DNA from: Pedobacter punctiformis
GTDB lineage: Bacteria > Bacteroidota > Bacteroidia > Sphingobacteriales > Sphingobacteriaceae
Length of the DNA: 64,000 nt
Direction of reading: 5' to 3'
Assembly: GCF_027213715.1 (NCBI RefSeq)
Contig: NZ_JAPWGM010000005.1
Coordinates: 1 to 64,000, forward strand
The first letter of the stretch is position 1. Each line of letters begins with the position of its first letter. Shown here in pieces: positions 28,053 to 38,100 of this stretch. Both the position numbers and the translations under genes were made by a program. The notes beneath the pieces are model-generated. The model ran no database searches and was not told the DNA's origin. It worked only from the letters and a program-made list of their open reading frames with translations.

Positions 28053-28768
28053 CCTTTTTTCTGGTTCAGTAAATTAAGCGTATGGTCTAAAGTTTCAGTG
28101 CCACCCAGGGCTTGATGACCTGTAATTACGTATTTGGCATTAGGGTATTTTTGTTTAAGCTTTAAAATTGTTTTTGGCCATTCCTGCAAATTAGCTTCAC
28201 CGGTATACCCTAAATCAGTTGCCTCAACGCTCTTTACCAGGCAACCGCCATAAAGTATTTTGTCTTTACCAAACCAAATGGTCAAATTATCTTTAGTATG
28301 CCCTTCGCCAGCGTAAAAGGTGTTGAATTTGTAACCCCCAACCATAAAAGTGGTGTCTTTAGAAAATGTAAACTCCGCTCTTCTTTCTTTGGTCACGGCC
28401 GAAATTTCATCTGTTAACTTGGTGGTATAGGTTTTAATCCCTTTTGTTCTGAAAAATTCCAATCCTCCACTTCGGTCTTTGTGAGAATGTGTAGCAATAG
28501 CCACAACTACTTTTTTATGGTGTTTAGCTTCAATACTATCCAATAGCGGTTGTAGCTCTGCGTCATTCCAGGGGGCATCAATCATTACTACTCCACCTTT
28601 TGTAACCATATACATGCCATTTGCAGGTGTTTGAATACCGTTGTATGTATTGTAGGTTACAAAAACGTAAAAATTTCCGGTTAAATGGTTAATGTGTAAT
28701 CCGGCAGATTGAGCAAATGAAAAAGCAGAGATTAAAAGGGCTGTAACCAGCATGAATAGTTTACGCAT
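28049..28768 (-). CDS. Subclass B1 metallo-beta-lactamase
   Basis: A 239-residue exported protein (signal peptide MRKLFMLVTALLISAFSFAQ). All B1 zinc ligands are present: THSHKDRSGG (the His-x-His-x-Asp-Arg motif), GEGHTKDN (His196-type), LYGGCLVKS (Cys221-type) and ITGHQA (His263-type). The Lys after the zinc Cys (GCLVKS, Lys224-type) that binds the beta-lactam carboxylate is also kept. The length equals CcrA/BlaB/IND-type enzymes, so hydrolysis of penicillins and carbapenems in the periplasm is likely. Chromosomal B1 enzymes are known from environmental Bacteroidota. No mobile element adjoins it, which suggests an intrinsic gene. Spectrum cannot be read from sequence. Confidence 0.88.
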   Translation of the reverse strand: MRKLFMLVTALLISAFSFAQSAGLHINHLTGNFYVFVTYNTYNGIQTPANGMYMVTKGGVVMIDAPWNDAELQPLLDSIEAKHHKKVVVAIATHSHKDRSGGLEFFRTKGIKTYTTKLTDEISAVTKERRAEFTFSKDTTFMVGGYKFNTFYAGEGHTKDNLTIWFGKDKILYGGCLVKSVEATDLGYTGEANLQEWPKTILKLKQKYPNAKYVITGHQALGGTETLDHTLNLLNQKKG

Positions 28769-28870
28769 AGAATAATTAAAAGATTATGGGTTTAGAACGA
28801 TTTTTCGGCTTAACATATTGTCGGCTTTTTCCATAAGGATAAAAATATTTTTTCTCCGCGATAAAATCAA

Positions 28871-29467
28871 CTAATAAACCTTAATCACTTGTCCGGTGAT
28901 AATGCCCAAAACACTTTTTTCAAACGCTTTAACTACTTTATCCATGGTTACTGGGATTTCGCCGGGGAAAGCATCAAAATAGGAAGGCGAATCTTCTACT
29001 ACATTCGGGCTGATGGCATTGATTCTCACTCCATTTTCCAATTCTGCTGAAGCGGCAAAGACAAAAGAATTTAATCCACCGTTTATGGTACTCAATGCAA
29101 TACCTGCTGCTATAGGATGATCGGCAAGGATACCTGAAGTTAAACTGAATGAACCGCCTTTGTTAATGTAGTGCTGACCAATCAGAACCAAATTAATCTG
29201 GCCAAGCAATTTATCCAGTAAGCCTGTTTTAAATTGATCGCCCGTCATTTCCTTCAGGATTGCAAAAGGACCGCTTCCGGAAGTACTGATTAGTGCATCA
29301 AAAGAGCCAACCTTTTCAAACATCGCTTTTATTGAGGTTTCATTCGTAATGTCTACCTGTACATCACCGCGGGTATGGCCAACACGGATAACTTCGTGTT
29401 TTTGAGCAAAAGCATCTGAAACTTTTTTACCTAAGATACCAGTTGCACCAACTATAATGATTTTCAT
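28871..29467 (-). CDS. Short-chain dehydrogenase/reductase (small SDR)
   Basis: A 198-residue SDR. The cofactor motif is VGATGILGKK at residues 5-14, VDITN follows as the adenine-binding acidic turn, and STSGSGPF takes the place of the usual NNAG. The active-site Tyr-x-x-x-Lys is not evident: the region after SLTSGILADHP reads IALSTINGGLNSFV, so the protein resembles the atypical SDRs in Bacteroidota and Proteobacteria annotated as short chain dehydrogenase without a classical catalytic Tyr. Substrate unknown. It lies 102 bases upstream of the beta-lactamase gene on the same strand. Confidence 0.75.
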   Translation of the reverse strand: MKIIIVGATGILGKKVSDAFAQKHEVIRVGHTRGDVQVDITNETSIKAMFEKVGSFDALISTSGSGPFAILKEMTGDQFKTGLLDKLLGQINLVLIGQHYINKGGSFSLTSGILADHPIAAGIALSTINGGLNSFVFAASAELENGVRINAISPNVVEDSPSYFDAFPGEIPVTMDKVVKAFEKSVLGIITGQVIKVY

Positions 29468-29541
29468 ATCTTAAATTATTTTACCTAAAGTTAGGATAGC
29501 TAAGAAACATTATAGTCATTTAAAAGTTTTAATCTCCCGTT

Positions 29542-30675
29542 TTAAAAAACAAGTTCAATCTGTGCTTCCAAATCAGTAATAAAAAGATCAATATGCTGAG
29601 TAGTTACATTAGGCATGCAAATAATATGAGAACTTCCATTTTCAGCAGCAAGTTGCCATTTCTTACAAATACCTAATGCCGGCGTTGGAAAGTTGACGGT
29701 AATTGCGTTTGGATTTCGCCAGGCCGAAATGCCTAATTTTTTAAGTTTTAACTCTGTGTATTCGGCAACTTTAAGGCTGTGTAAGGCTCTGCTTTTTAAG
29801 CCTTCTATACCTAAACGTTTAATGGTGTGCCATAAAAATAAAGGACTATGTCCATTCCTGGAGCCTGTTATTGTTGTATCAACACTGCCAATGTAGGCAA
29901 CAGAGCGTGCAATCCTATCTCTGTTCGATTTTTTAGCTATTACCACACCGCAAGGCATTGGTGAACCAAAAAATTTATGTCCGCTAATGGCAATACTGTC
30001 AGCGCCATCTTCAAAATCAAATGCAGGTCTTGGCTCAATTAATGCACTGTAGGTTCCAGAAAGGGCAGCATCTGCATGGATGTAATAATGTTGTATAGCT
30101 AATCTTTTAAGGATGGTTTTAATTTTGCCTACATCGTCCCGGGCCTCTGTCATAGTGGTGCCAATATTCGCCATAATAATTACCGGCATATGGCGGTTCA
30201 TTCTGATGGTGTGCTCTAAATCTTCATAATCAATTTCTCCATTTTCCTGAGTTCTGATTACAATATTTGACATATTAAGCAAATGCAGATTTTTCTGCAC
30301 ACTGTAATGTGTTGCTTCAGAATAGTAAACCATTCCTTTTGGATGTAATTCTCTTGCCAGATACAAGCCATACAAATTCCCTTCTGATCCGCCATTGGTT
30401 ACATATCCCCACCAGTTATCAACTGGTGCCCTGAATAATTCGGCAAAGAATTGAACCACTTCTTTTTCCAACTCTCGTGAGCCAACACCGTATGTAGAGG
30501 TTACAAAAGGATCACCAAGATTGTTCATCGGATACTTTAAAAAATCCATTAAACCCTGGTAATTAAAATCTTTTGATACCGGGTAGCCTAAAAATAAACT
30601 GGTTTGCTCTTTTACTTTTTCCAGCAAATCATTTAACACTTCCTGATCTTTTACAGATAAATTGCTCGTTTCCAT
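29542..30675 (-). CDS. PLP-dependent histidine decarboxylase-like enzyme
   Basis: A 377-residue group II decarboxylase. Features: GYVTNGGSEGNLYGLYLAR (cofactor phosphate region), YYSEATHYSVQKN with the His that stacks on PLP, IHADAALSG (Asp-x-Ala binding the pyridine N), and SISGHKFFGSPMPCGVV with the Schiff-base Lys. Length and the HKFFG.PMPCG signature match bacterial PLP-type histidine decarboxylases, which convert histidine to histamine; some relatives act on other amino acids or in siderophore pathways. No transporter or siderophore gene adjoins. A TAACTTTG element lies about 20 bases before the start. Confidence 0.75.
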   Translation of the reverse strand: METSNLSVKDQEVLNDLLEKVKEQTSLFLGYPVSKDFNYQGLMDFLKYPMNNLGDPFVTSTYGVGSRELEKEVVQFFAELFRAPVDNWWGYVTNGGSEGNLYGLYLARELHPKGMVYYSEATHYSVQKNLHLLNMSNIVIRTQENGEIDYEDLEHTIRMNRHMPVIIMANIGTTMTEARDDVGKIKTILKRLAIQHYYIHADAALSGTYSALIEPRPAFDFEDGADSIAISGHKFFGSPMPCGVVIAKKSNRDRIARSVAYIGSVDTTITGSRNGHSPLFLWHTIKRLGIEGLKSRALHSLKVAEYTELKLKKLGISAWRNPNAITVNFPTPALGICKKWQLAAENGSSHIICMPNVTTQHIDLFITDLEAQIELVF

Positions 30676-30693
30676 AATTGAATTGTTGATTTA

Positions 30694-30701
30694 CAAAGTT
30701 A
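30694..30701 (-). promoter_or_regulatory. -7 promoter element of the decarboxylase gene
   Basis: Minus-strand TAACTTTG, a TAnnTTTG match 18 bases upstream of the ATG. No clear -33 TTTG. Confidence 0.45.
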
Positions 30702-30845
30702 TGGATTCGGAATATAATATTATTTTAATTAAATAAATAAGAATATTATATTGATATATATTTATTTTTCGGTTTAATATTTTGATTTGAATAGCAAAAT
30801 CACTGCCTCTTAAATACAATATATTGAGAAATAGAGTCAGCTGGC

Positions 30846-32450
30846 TTATTGAATATTGGCGAGTGCCTGCTTAACAGCATTGTCATTTTGATTTACGGCC
30901 TTATAATAGCCAATATCACCAAGGTAATAACGACAAAGCAATGCTTTAAGATCATTTTGAATCACACTTTTAGCATTGTATAACTGTAAGCGGTCTATCG
31001 GAAAGTTTTTACGTTGTATAAAACCGATAAAATCTTTGAAATCATTATCATTAATGTTAAAAATATTAATATTTTGCTCTACGAAAGACGCACTGTAACG
31101 ATTGGTTAAAACATTAAAAACATAATCAGATAATATTTTTTTACTCACCAGATTACTGTAAAATTTATTGTAACCTGCAGTATCCAGCCTTACAAAAACA
31201 TCAGGCCTGATTCCGCCCATAATTTTTTGCTTAACAACCGGAGGATTTGAGGCATCCGGTTTATCTATCGAATCCTGAAAGGAATTGTGATCGCCGGTTA
31301 ATTCACCATCCGTCATGCGGTCATCCAACTCATGTTTATAAGCATCGTAACCTTTTTTGTATGATTTCTGAATGCTTTTGCCTGAGGGAGTGTAGTATCT
31401 CGCAATGGTTAAGTTCAGGGCAGAGCCATCGCCAAAGGCAAATTGCTCCTGTACCAAACCTTTACCAAAAGATCGGCGGCCTACAATAATTCCACGACCT
31501 AAATCCTGTATCGCACCGGCAACAATTTCACTTGCCGAAGCGGTATTTTCATTAATCAAAACCGCCAGCTTACCTTGTTGAAAAGCACCATTTCCAGTTG
31601 AAAAATAATCTGTACGGGGTTCGTGTTTACCCTGGGTATAAACAATGAGTTTATTTTCGGGAAGAAACTGATCTGCCAGGCCCGTTGCGGCACTAAAATA
31701 ACCACCTCCATTATCGCGTAGATCCAGAATGAGCTTTTTCATGCCTTTTGCCTTTAGGGTTGCAGCAGCCGTTGCAAAATCTTCATCGGTATTGGCTCCA
31801 AATTTACTAATGCGAACATAACCGGTTTCGTTGTTGATCATGTAAGCCGCATCAATACTGCTTACATTTACTTTGCCACGGGTAACCACTAACCGGTTAG
31901 GCTGCTGACTTCCGTTGTGAAGCAACAAAACTTTAACACCCGTTCCTGCTTTTCCTTTAAAACGACCTGTAATCTGATCTTTAGGTAAGTTTTTACCACT
32001 AATAACGGTGCTGTCAATGCTTAAAATTTTATCGCCAAGTTTTATACCAGCCTGATAGGCGGGACCATCTTTAACCACACTGGTTACCATCATGGTATCA
32101 TTAAGCATATAATATTCAATTCCTACACCTTCAAAGTTTCCTTCCAGGTTATCTTCCATATCCTGTGCGTCGGTTGGTGGCAGGTAAACACTGTGCGGAT
32201 CAAGCTGATGTAAAACGCTGTCTATTGGCAGGTTGTGAAGAGAATCAGTGTTAATGTCGTCAACGTAATTTTTGTTAATAATATGAAGAATTTCATCCAG
32301 CTTTTCTGTGTTATTTGCTGCAAGTTGTGGATTTTTTTGCACGCCAAACCCCTGATCCTTTATGAATTTAATGCCCAACACCATTCCGATAATTAAAATA
32401 ACAGAATAGCTTAAGGCAATGAGGAGATTATAGCGGGTATTCTTTTTCAT
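30846..32450 (-). CDS. S41 family carboxy-terminal processing protease
   Basis: A 534-residue CTP-type protease. An N-terminal membrane segment (LIALSYSVILIIGMVLGIKF) anchors or exports it. Then follow an N-terminal helical region, a PDZ domain (EGNFEGVGIEYYML to GVKVLLLHNG) and the S41 core: ILDLRDNGGGYFSAA, ENTASASEIVAGA with the nucleophile Ser, and GRRSFGKGLVQEQF with the catalytic Lys. The C-terminal ~130 residues are an extra helical domain. The ATG giving MKKNTRYN is chosen over an upstream TTG because a TAAATTTG promoter element ends about 12 bases before it. Periplasmic protein processing is the family role. Confidence 0.9.
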   Translation of the reverse strand: MKKNTRYNLLIALSYSVILIIGMVLGIKFIKDQGFGVQKNPQLAANNTEKLDEILHIINKNYVDDINTDSLHNLPIDSVLHQLDPHSVYLPPTDAQDMEDNLEGNFEGVGIEYYMLNDTMMVTSVVKDGPAYQAGIKLGDKILSIDSTVISGKNLPKDQITGRFKGKAGTGVKVLLLHNGSQQPNRLVVTRGKVNVSSIDAAYMINNETGYVRISKFGANTDEDFATAAATLKAKGMKKLILDLRDNGGGYFSAATGLADQFLPENKLIVYTQGKHEPRTDYFSTGNGAFQQGKLAVLINENTASASEIVAGAIQDLGRGIIVGRRSFGKGLVQEQFAFGDGSALNLTIARYYTPSGKSIQKSYKKGYDAYKHELDDRMTDGELTGDHNSFQDSIDKPDASNPPVVKQKIMGGIRPDVFVRLDTAGYNKFYSNLVSKKILSDYVFNVLTNRYSASFVEQNINIFNINDNDFKDFIGFIQRKNFPIDRLQLYNAKSVIQNDLKALLCRYYLGDIGYYKAVNQNDNAVKQALANIQ

Positions 32451-32461
32451 TAGCAACACTG

Positions 32462-32469
32462 CAAATTTA
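32462..32469 (-). promoter_or_regulatory. -7 promoter element that sets the S41 protease start
   Basis: Minus-strand TAAATTTG. Transcription would begin at about 32456, inside a possible upstream TTG start, which makes the ATG at 32450 the only workable one. Confidence 0.5.
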
Positions 32470-32640
32470 TGAAAATTAGTGGGTTGATTAATTTTTTAAC
32501 CCTATTTTTATACATTTTGTTTGTACTTTTTAACATAATTTAACCAGATGGAGAGGCGAGTTAAATTTTTGCATGCATATTTTTGAATTTTTAAGAACGT
32601 TTTTAGAAAGAATTTACCGAATTTTATCAAAATTATATTT

Positions 32641-33456
32641 ATGAATAGAGTAACCGAGCAAGAATCCAATTACAATCACATTGATCAAATGTCGGTAATG
32701 GAAGTTCTGCAGGGCATTAATAATGAAGATAAGACTGTTGCCTATGCAGTTGAAAAATCTTTGCCTCAAATAGAAAAATTAACATCAGCTGTGGCTGAAA
32801 GAATGAAAAAAGGTGGTCGTCTTTTTTATATAGGAGCAGGTACAAGTGGTCGTTTAGGCGTAGTTGATGCATCTGAATGCCCACCAACGTATGGCGTTCC
32901 ATTTGACTGGGTAGTCGGAATTATCGCCGGTGGAGATACTGCAATTAGAAAGGCTGTAGAGTTTGCCGAAGATGATGCGGAGCAGGCCTGGAAAGATTTA
33001 CAGGAATTTAACATAAACGAGAAGGATTGTTTGGTTGGTTTGGCGGCCTCCGGAACCACACCTTATGTTGTTGGCGGTTTGAATACGGCACGTAAAAATG
33101 GGGTGTTAACCGGTTGTATTGTTTGCAATACTGGTGGCCCTATTGCTGCTGAGTCTGATTTTCCGGTAGAAGTGGTTGTTGGTCCCGAGTTTGTAACCGG
33201 ATCAACCCGCATGAAATCAGGAACGGCTCAAAAACTGGTTTTAAATATGCTGAGCACTACAGTAATGGTGCAACTGGGCCGGGTGGTTGGCAATAAAATG
33301 GTCGACATGCAGTTAACTAATAATAAGCTGGTCGATCGCGGTACACAAATGGTTATGGATGAGTTGAACATCAATTATGATGAGGCTGCTAGTTTATTAA
33401 ATCAGCATGGTAGTGTACGTAAAGCTGTTGAGGCCGGGCAAAAAGAAACGCATTAA
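32641..33456 (+). CDS. murQ: N-acetylmuramic acid 6-phosphate etherase
   Basis: A 271-residue SIS-domain protein. The signature GAGTSGRLGVVDASECPPTYG near residue 60 and GPEFVTGSTRMKSGTAQKL near 185 are the MurQ substrate-binding loops; the C-terminal helices (MDELNINYDEAASLLNQHG) complete it. MurQ cleaves the D-lactyl ether of MurNAc-6-phosphate in peptidoglycan recycling, giving GlcNAc-6-phosphate. Somewhat shorter than E. coli MurQ (298). No MurP-type PTS is next to it, as expected for Bacteroidota. The next gene follows after 31 bases. Confidence 0.93.
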   Translation: MNRVTEQESNYNHIDQMSVMEVLQGINNEDKTVAYAVEKSLPQIEKLTSAVAERMKKGGRLFYIGAGTSGRLGVVDASECPPTYGVPFDWVVGIIAGGDTAIRKAVEFAEDDAEQAWKDLQEFNINEKDCLVGLAASGTTPYVVGGLNTARKNGVLTGCIVCNTGGPIAAESDFPVEVVVGPEFVTGSTRMKSGTAQKLVLNMLSTTVMVQLGRVVGNKMVDMQLTNNKLVDRGTQMVMDELNINYDEAASLLNQHGSVRKAVEAGQKETH

Positions 33457-33487
33457 ATACGGTTGGTTTTAAAATCTAATTCAAAAT

Positions 33488-34054
33488 ATGCATGAAATAG
33501 AGCCTTATTACCAATGGAGAGATGAATATATTTCGGCAGAAGATGAGCGGTCGCCATTTTTTAATACCGAATATTCTGAACTTTATTTCGATAAGCAGAT
33601 TTATAATTTTTTGCTGCACCCGCAATGGGACGAATTTGGCTCAAATACGCTTTATCTGAAAGTTCTTTTTGCTGATTACGACCGTAGTTATGCCATTATA
33701 GAACTTATAGGCGAATGGAATGATGCGATTAATAACGATATTATGTTGCTGAAACGTGATATTATTGAACTGATGATGGATGAAGGAATTAATAAATTTA
33801 TCCTGATTGGCGAAAACGTATTAAATTTCCACGCCTCGGACGATAGTTATTATGAAGAATGGTTTCAGGAAGTTGATGAAGGCTGGATTGTTGGTGTAAA
33901 CTTTAGCGAACATGTAATCAGCGAGTTTAGAGATAATAGCATCGATTATTACATCAATTTTGGTGGCGCTTTTGATGATATGCCCTGGCGTACCTTAAAA
34001 CCTTTACAATTCTTTAAAAAAGTTGAAGAACTACTGACAAAAAGATTGAACTAA
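33488..34054 (+). CDS. Conserved protein of unknown function
   Basis: A 188-residue acidic, aromatic-rich cytoplasmic protein (YYQWRDEYISAEDERSPF, DDSYYEEWFQEVDEGW, INFGGAFDDMPWRTL). No signal peptide, membrane segment or nucleotide-binding motif. It sits between murQ (31 bases upstream) and the BI-1 gene (39 bases downstream), probably one transcript. Composition and codon use look like a real core Bacteroidota protein, but I recognise no family. Confidence 0.7.
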   Translation: MHEIEPYYQWRDEYISAEDERSPFFNTEYSELYFDKQIYNFLLHPQWDEFGSNTLYLKVLFADYDRSYAIIELIGEWNDAINNDIMLLKRDIIELMMDEGINKFILIGENVLNFHASDDSYYEEWFQEVDEGWIVGVNFSEHVISEFRDNSIDYYINFGGAFDDMPWRTLKPLQFFKKVEELLTKRLN

Positions 34055-34093
34055 ATCTTTATTTTTATAGTATTTAAATAACACAAATCAAAA

Positions 34094-34849
34094 ATGGAAC
34101 AACAAAATTATCAATATCAGGACAACAGTGTTTTTGTACAGGGAAAATCTGCATCAAAACGTTTCTTCGGAAATGTTTTCTTATGGATGTTTGTTGCACT
34201 GCTTGTTTCAACAGGTGCAGCATATTTTATAGCCAGCACGCCCGCCGTATTAGATTATCTTTTATCTTATAATCCATCTACCGGCAAAGGTGGTTTTACT
34301 GTTTTAGGTTACATCGCTATATTTGCCCCGCTTGGATTAGTATTTTTAATGGGTGCCGGTATGCGCCGGATGTCTTATCAGGCACTTGTTGGCGTGTTTC
34401 TCCTATACTCTATACTTACCGGAGTAATGCTGAGTTTTATATTATTAACTTACTCTTTACCTTCAATAGCCATTAGTTTTGCCGCTGCGGCAGCAATTTT
34501 TGCGGTTATGGCTATAATGGGTTACACAACGGATACAGATTTAAGTAAATTCGGACCTATATTATTTGCTGGTGTAATTGGTTTGGTCATCATCAGTGTA
34601 ATCAACCTGTTTTTGGGCAGCTCTACTTTAGGTTATATTATGGGATTCTTTGGAGTGGCCATATTTACAGCTTTAACAGCTTATAAAGTTCAGGAATTAA
34701 AAAGAATTGGAGAGGGACTAGATGAAAACGGCGAAACACTTGATGTAAATGACAGTAAGAAACTGGCTATTATGGGCGCTTTATCGTTATACATCACATT
34801 TATCAATTTATTTTTATCGTTACTTCGTCTTTTTGGAAGCAGAAGATAA
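34094..34849 (+). CDS. Bax inhibitor-1 / YccA family membrane protein
   Basis: A 251-residue protein with seven hydrophobic segments, beginning after KSASKRFFGNVFLWMFVALL. The family hallmarks are the late segments (IFAVMAIMGYTTDTDLSKFGPILF and GFFGVAIFTALTAYKVQELK) and the C-terminal ALSLYITFINLFLSLL. BI-1 family proteins are pH-sensitive calcium leak channels or stress-related membrane proteins. It ends the murQ set, and a hairpin terminator follows about 25 bases later. Confidence 0.93.
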   Translation: MEQQNYQYQDNSVFVQGKSASKRFFGNVFLWMFVALLVSTGAAYFIASTPAVLDYLLSYNPSTGKGGFTVLGYIAIFAPLGLVFLMGAGMRRMSYQALVGVFLLYSILTGVMLSFILLTYSLPSIAISFAAAAAIFAVMAIMGYTTDTDLSKFGPILFAGVIGLVIISVINLFLGSSTLGYIMGFFGVAIFTALTAYKVQELKRIGEGLDENGETLDVNDSKKLAIMGALSLYITFINLFLSLLRLFGSRR

Positions 34850-34874
34850 TCTATAAAAACAGAACAATATTCTT

Positions 34875-34901
34875 AAGGCCGTGCAGTTTTGCATGGCCTT
34901 T
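34875..34901 (+). terminator. Terminator after the BI-1 gene
   Basis: AAGGCCGTGCA pairs with TGCATGGCCTT (one G-T pair) around GTTT, followed by TTGTAATTTTATTT. Confidence 0.75.
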
Positions 34902-34967
34902 GTAATTTTATTTGGTAACAAGGCGATAATTTTTGGAATTGATGTTGCTTTGTTGCACTTTTGTATG

Positions 34968-35070
34968 CTTATTAAGAAAGACGGAGGGATTAGACCCAAC
35001 GAAGTCTTAGCAACCTGTGCCAACAAGGTGCTAAATTCTATTTCTGATTTAATATCAGAAGAAAGATAAG
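34968..35070 (+). promoter_or_regulatory. SAM-I (S-box) riboswitch upstream of metH
   Basis: The S-box core is recognisable in order: CTTATTAAGAAAG (P1 5' strand), GGAGGGATTAGACCC, AACGAAGTCTTAGCAACC, GTGCCAACAAGGTGCTAAATTC, an AT-rich P4 hairpin (TTCTGATTTAATATCAGAA) and AAGATAAG closing P1. The aptamer ends about 120 bases before the metH ATG. SAM binding is expected to lower metH (and perhaps metF) expression; the expression platform is not obvious. Confidence 0.9.
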
Positions 35071-35189
35071 TTTAGGAAGTACAATCATGTGCCTGCTTTT
35101 TAAATAAGCCAGTTTTGGAAATGTAATCGTTAAGGAAAGATGTAACTGTCTGACCATTTCTGTTTTCATTCCCACATTTTACATTACAA

Positions 35190-38100
35190 ATGAGCATAAG
35201 AGAAGAATTAGAGCAGCGTATTTTAGTGATTGATGGAGCAATGGGCACCATGATTCAGCGCTATACCTTAACCGAAGAAGATTTTAGAGGAGAACGTTTT
35301 AAAGATCACACCTGTGATGTTAAAGGCAATAACGATTTGTTAAATCTTACCCGCCCGGATATTATTAAAGCCATACACCTCGAATATTTAAATTCAGGTG
35401 CTGATATTATAGAAACCAATACCTTTAGTACCCAACGCATTTCTATGGCCGATTACCAGATGGAAGCGCTGAGTTATGAGTTGAGTTACGAAGGCGCCAG
35501 AATAGCCAAAGAAGCTACTACTGAGTTTATGGCGCAACATCCGGATAGGAAATGTTTTGTAGCCGGTGCGGTAGGACCAACCAACCGTACTTTATCTTTA
35601 TCTCCCGATGTTAATGATCCGGGTTTTAGGGCAATTAGCTATGAAGAACTTTTCGAGGCCTATTACGAGCAGGTTCGTGGCCTGGTGGATGGAGGTTCTG
35701 ATCTTATTTTAATTGAGACTATTTTTGATACGCTAAATGCTAAAGTGGCTATTGCGGCCATTAAAAAATACGAAGAAGTTGTTGGGCGCAAGCTGGAAAT
35801 TATGATTTCCGGAACCATAACGGATGCTTCAGGAAGAACACTATCCGGCCAAACGGCTGAAGCTTTCTTAAATTCGGTTATTCATGCCAAACCATTAAGT
35901 ATTGGTTTTAACTGCGCTTTGGGTGCAAAAGATATGCGTCCGCATATTGAAGAACTTTCTGCCAAAGCAGGTTGTTATGTTTCTGCTTATCCAAATGCAG
36001 GTTTGCCAAATGAGTTTGGGGCTTATGATGAGCAACCACACGAAACAGCACATTTGGTTGACGATTTTATTCATTCCGGCTTTGTAAATATTGTGGGTGG
36101 TTGTTGTGGCACCACGCCTGAGCATATTGGTTGTATTGCCGCCAATGCCCGTAAAGCTGCGCCACGCAAAATCCCCACACCTGCGCCTTACATGCGCCTG
36201 AGCGGTTTAGAACCCGTAACCATTACCCCTGAAAGTATTTTTGTAAACATTGGTGAAAGGACGAACATCACCGGATCTCCTAAATTTTCTAAACTTATTT
36301 TAAGTGGCGATTATGAAGCCGCTTTAGCAGTTGCCCGTCAGCAGGTAGAAGGTGGTGCGCAGATTATTGATGTGAACATGGATGAGGGAATGCTCGATTC
36401 AGAAGCTGCAATGACTAAGTTTTTAAACCTGATTGCTTCTGAACCTGATATTTCTAAACTACCTATCATGGTCGATTCTTCTAAATGGAGTGTGATCGAG
36501 TGTGGTTTAAAATGTTTGCAGGGTAAAGGGATCGTAAACTCAATTTCCTTAAAAGAAGGAGAGGAGAAGTTTATCGAAAGCGCTAAAAAAATCATGGTAT
36601 ATGGTGCTGCGGTTGTGGTTATGGCCTTTGATGAAAATGGCCAGGCAGATAATTATGAGCGGCGTATTCAAATATGTAAAAGAAGTTACGATATTTTGGT
36701 TAACGAAGTTGGTTTTCCAGCAGAAGACATCATCTTCGACCCTAATATTTTAACCGTAGCAACCGGATTAGAAGAGCATAATAATTATGCTGTCGATTTT
36801 ATAAATGCCACCCGTTGGATTAAACAAAACCTACCTTACGCTAAGGTAAGCGGAGGGGTTTCTAATATTTCATTCTCTTTCAGAGGAAATAATACCGTTC
36901 GTGAAGCCATGCACGCTGCTTTTCTTTACCATGCCATACAGGCCGGTTTAGATATGGGTATTGTAAATGCGGGTATGCTGGAAGTATATCAGGAAATTCC
37001 GCCAGAATTATTAGAACGTGTAGAAGATGTACTTTTAAACCGCAGGGATGATGCGACTGAACGTCTTGTGGAGTTTGCCGAAACAGTAAAATCTAAGGGA
37101 AAAGAAGTTGTAAAAGATGAGGAATGGCGCAAGGGCACTGTCCAGGAACGTTTGTCGCATGCATTGGTAAAAGGTTTAATCGAATACCTGGATGATGATG
37201 TTGAAGAGGCACGTCAGGTTTACGAAAGACCAATTCAAGTAATTGAAGGCCCCCTGATGGATGGAATGAACATTGTTGGTGATTTATTTGGCGCCGGAAA
37301 AATGTTTCTTCCACAAGTGGTTAAATCTGCCCGCGTAATGAAAAAGGCAGTAGCCTATTTATTGCCGTTTATTGAGCAGGAAAAACTGGACAATCCCGAT
37401 CAGAATCAAAATTCTTCAGCCGGGAAAGTATTAATGGCTACGGTAAAAGGCGATGTTCATGATATCGGGAAAAATATTGTAGGTGTTGTTTTAGCTTGCA
37501 ATAACTTTGAAGTTGTGGATATGGGTGTAATGGTCCCTGCTCAGGATATTATTAAAAAGGCGAGAGAAATTAATGCTGATATCATCGGATTAAGTGGTTT
37601 AATTACCCCTTCGCTGGATGAAATGGTTCACTTTGCCAAAGAAATGGAACGTGAAGGTTTTACCATTCCGTTAATTATTGGCGGTGCCACTACTTCCCGA
37701 ATCCATGCCGCAGTTAAGGTTGCACCCAATTATTCCGGTCCGGCAATTCATGTGCTCGATGCTTCCAGAAGTGTTACGGTTTGCAGTACACTGATGAATG
37801 GTGAAACGAGGGATACTTACATCAGCCAGATTAAAGAAGAATATGAAAAGGCCCGCGAAGCCCATTTAAATAAACGTTCTGATAAGCGTTTTAAAACGAT
37901 TGAAGAAGCCCGCGAAAATAAATTTAAGATAGATTTCGAAGAAAACCTTCCGGTACCTGAATTTACAGGAACAAAGGTTTTTGATCATTATCCTTTAGAA
38001 GAATTGGTTCCTTATATTGACTGGACACCATTTTTTCACACCTGGGAACTTCGGGGAAGCTACCCTAAAATATTTGATGATAAAAATGTAGGTGTGGAGG

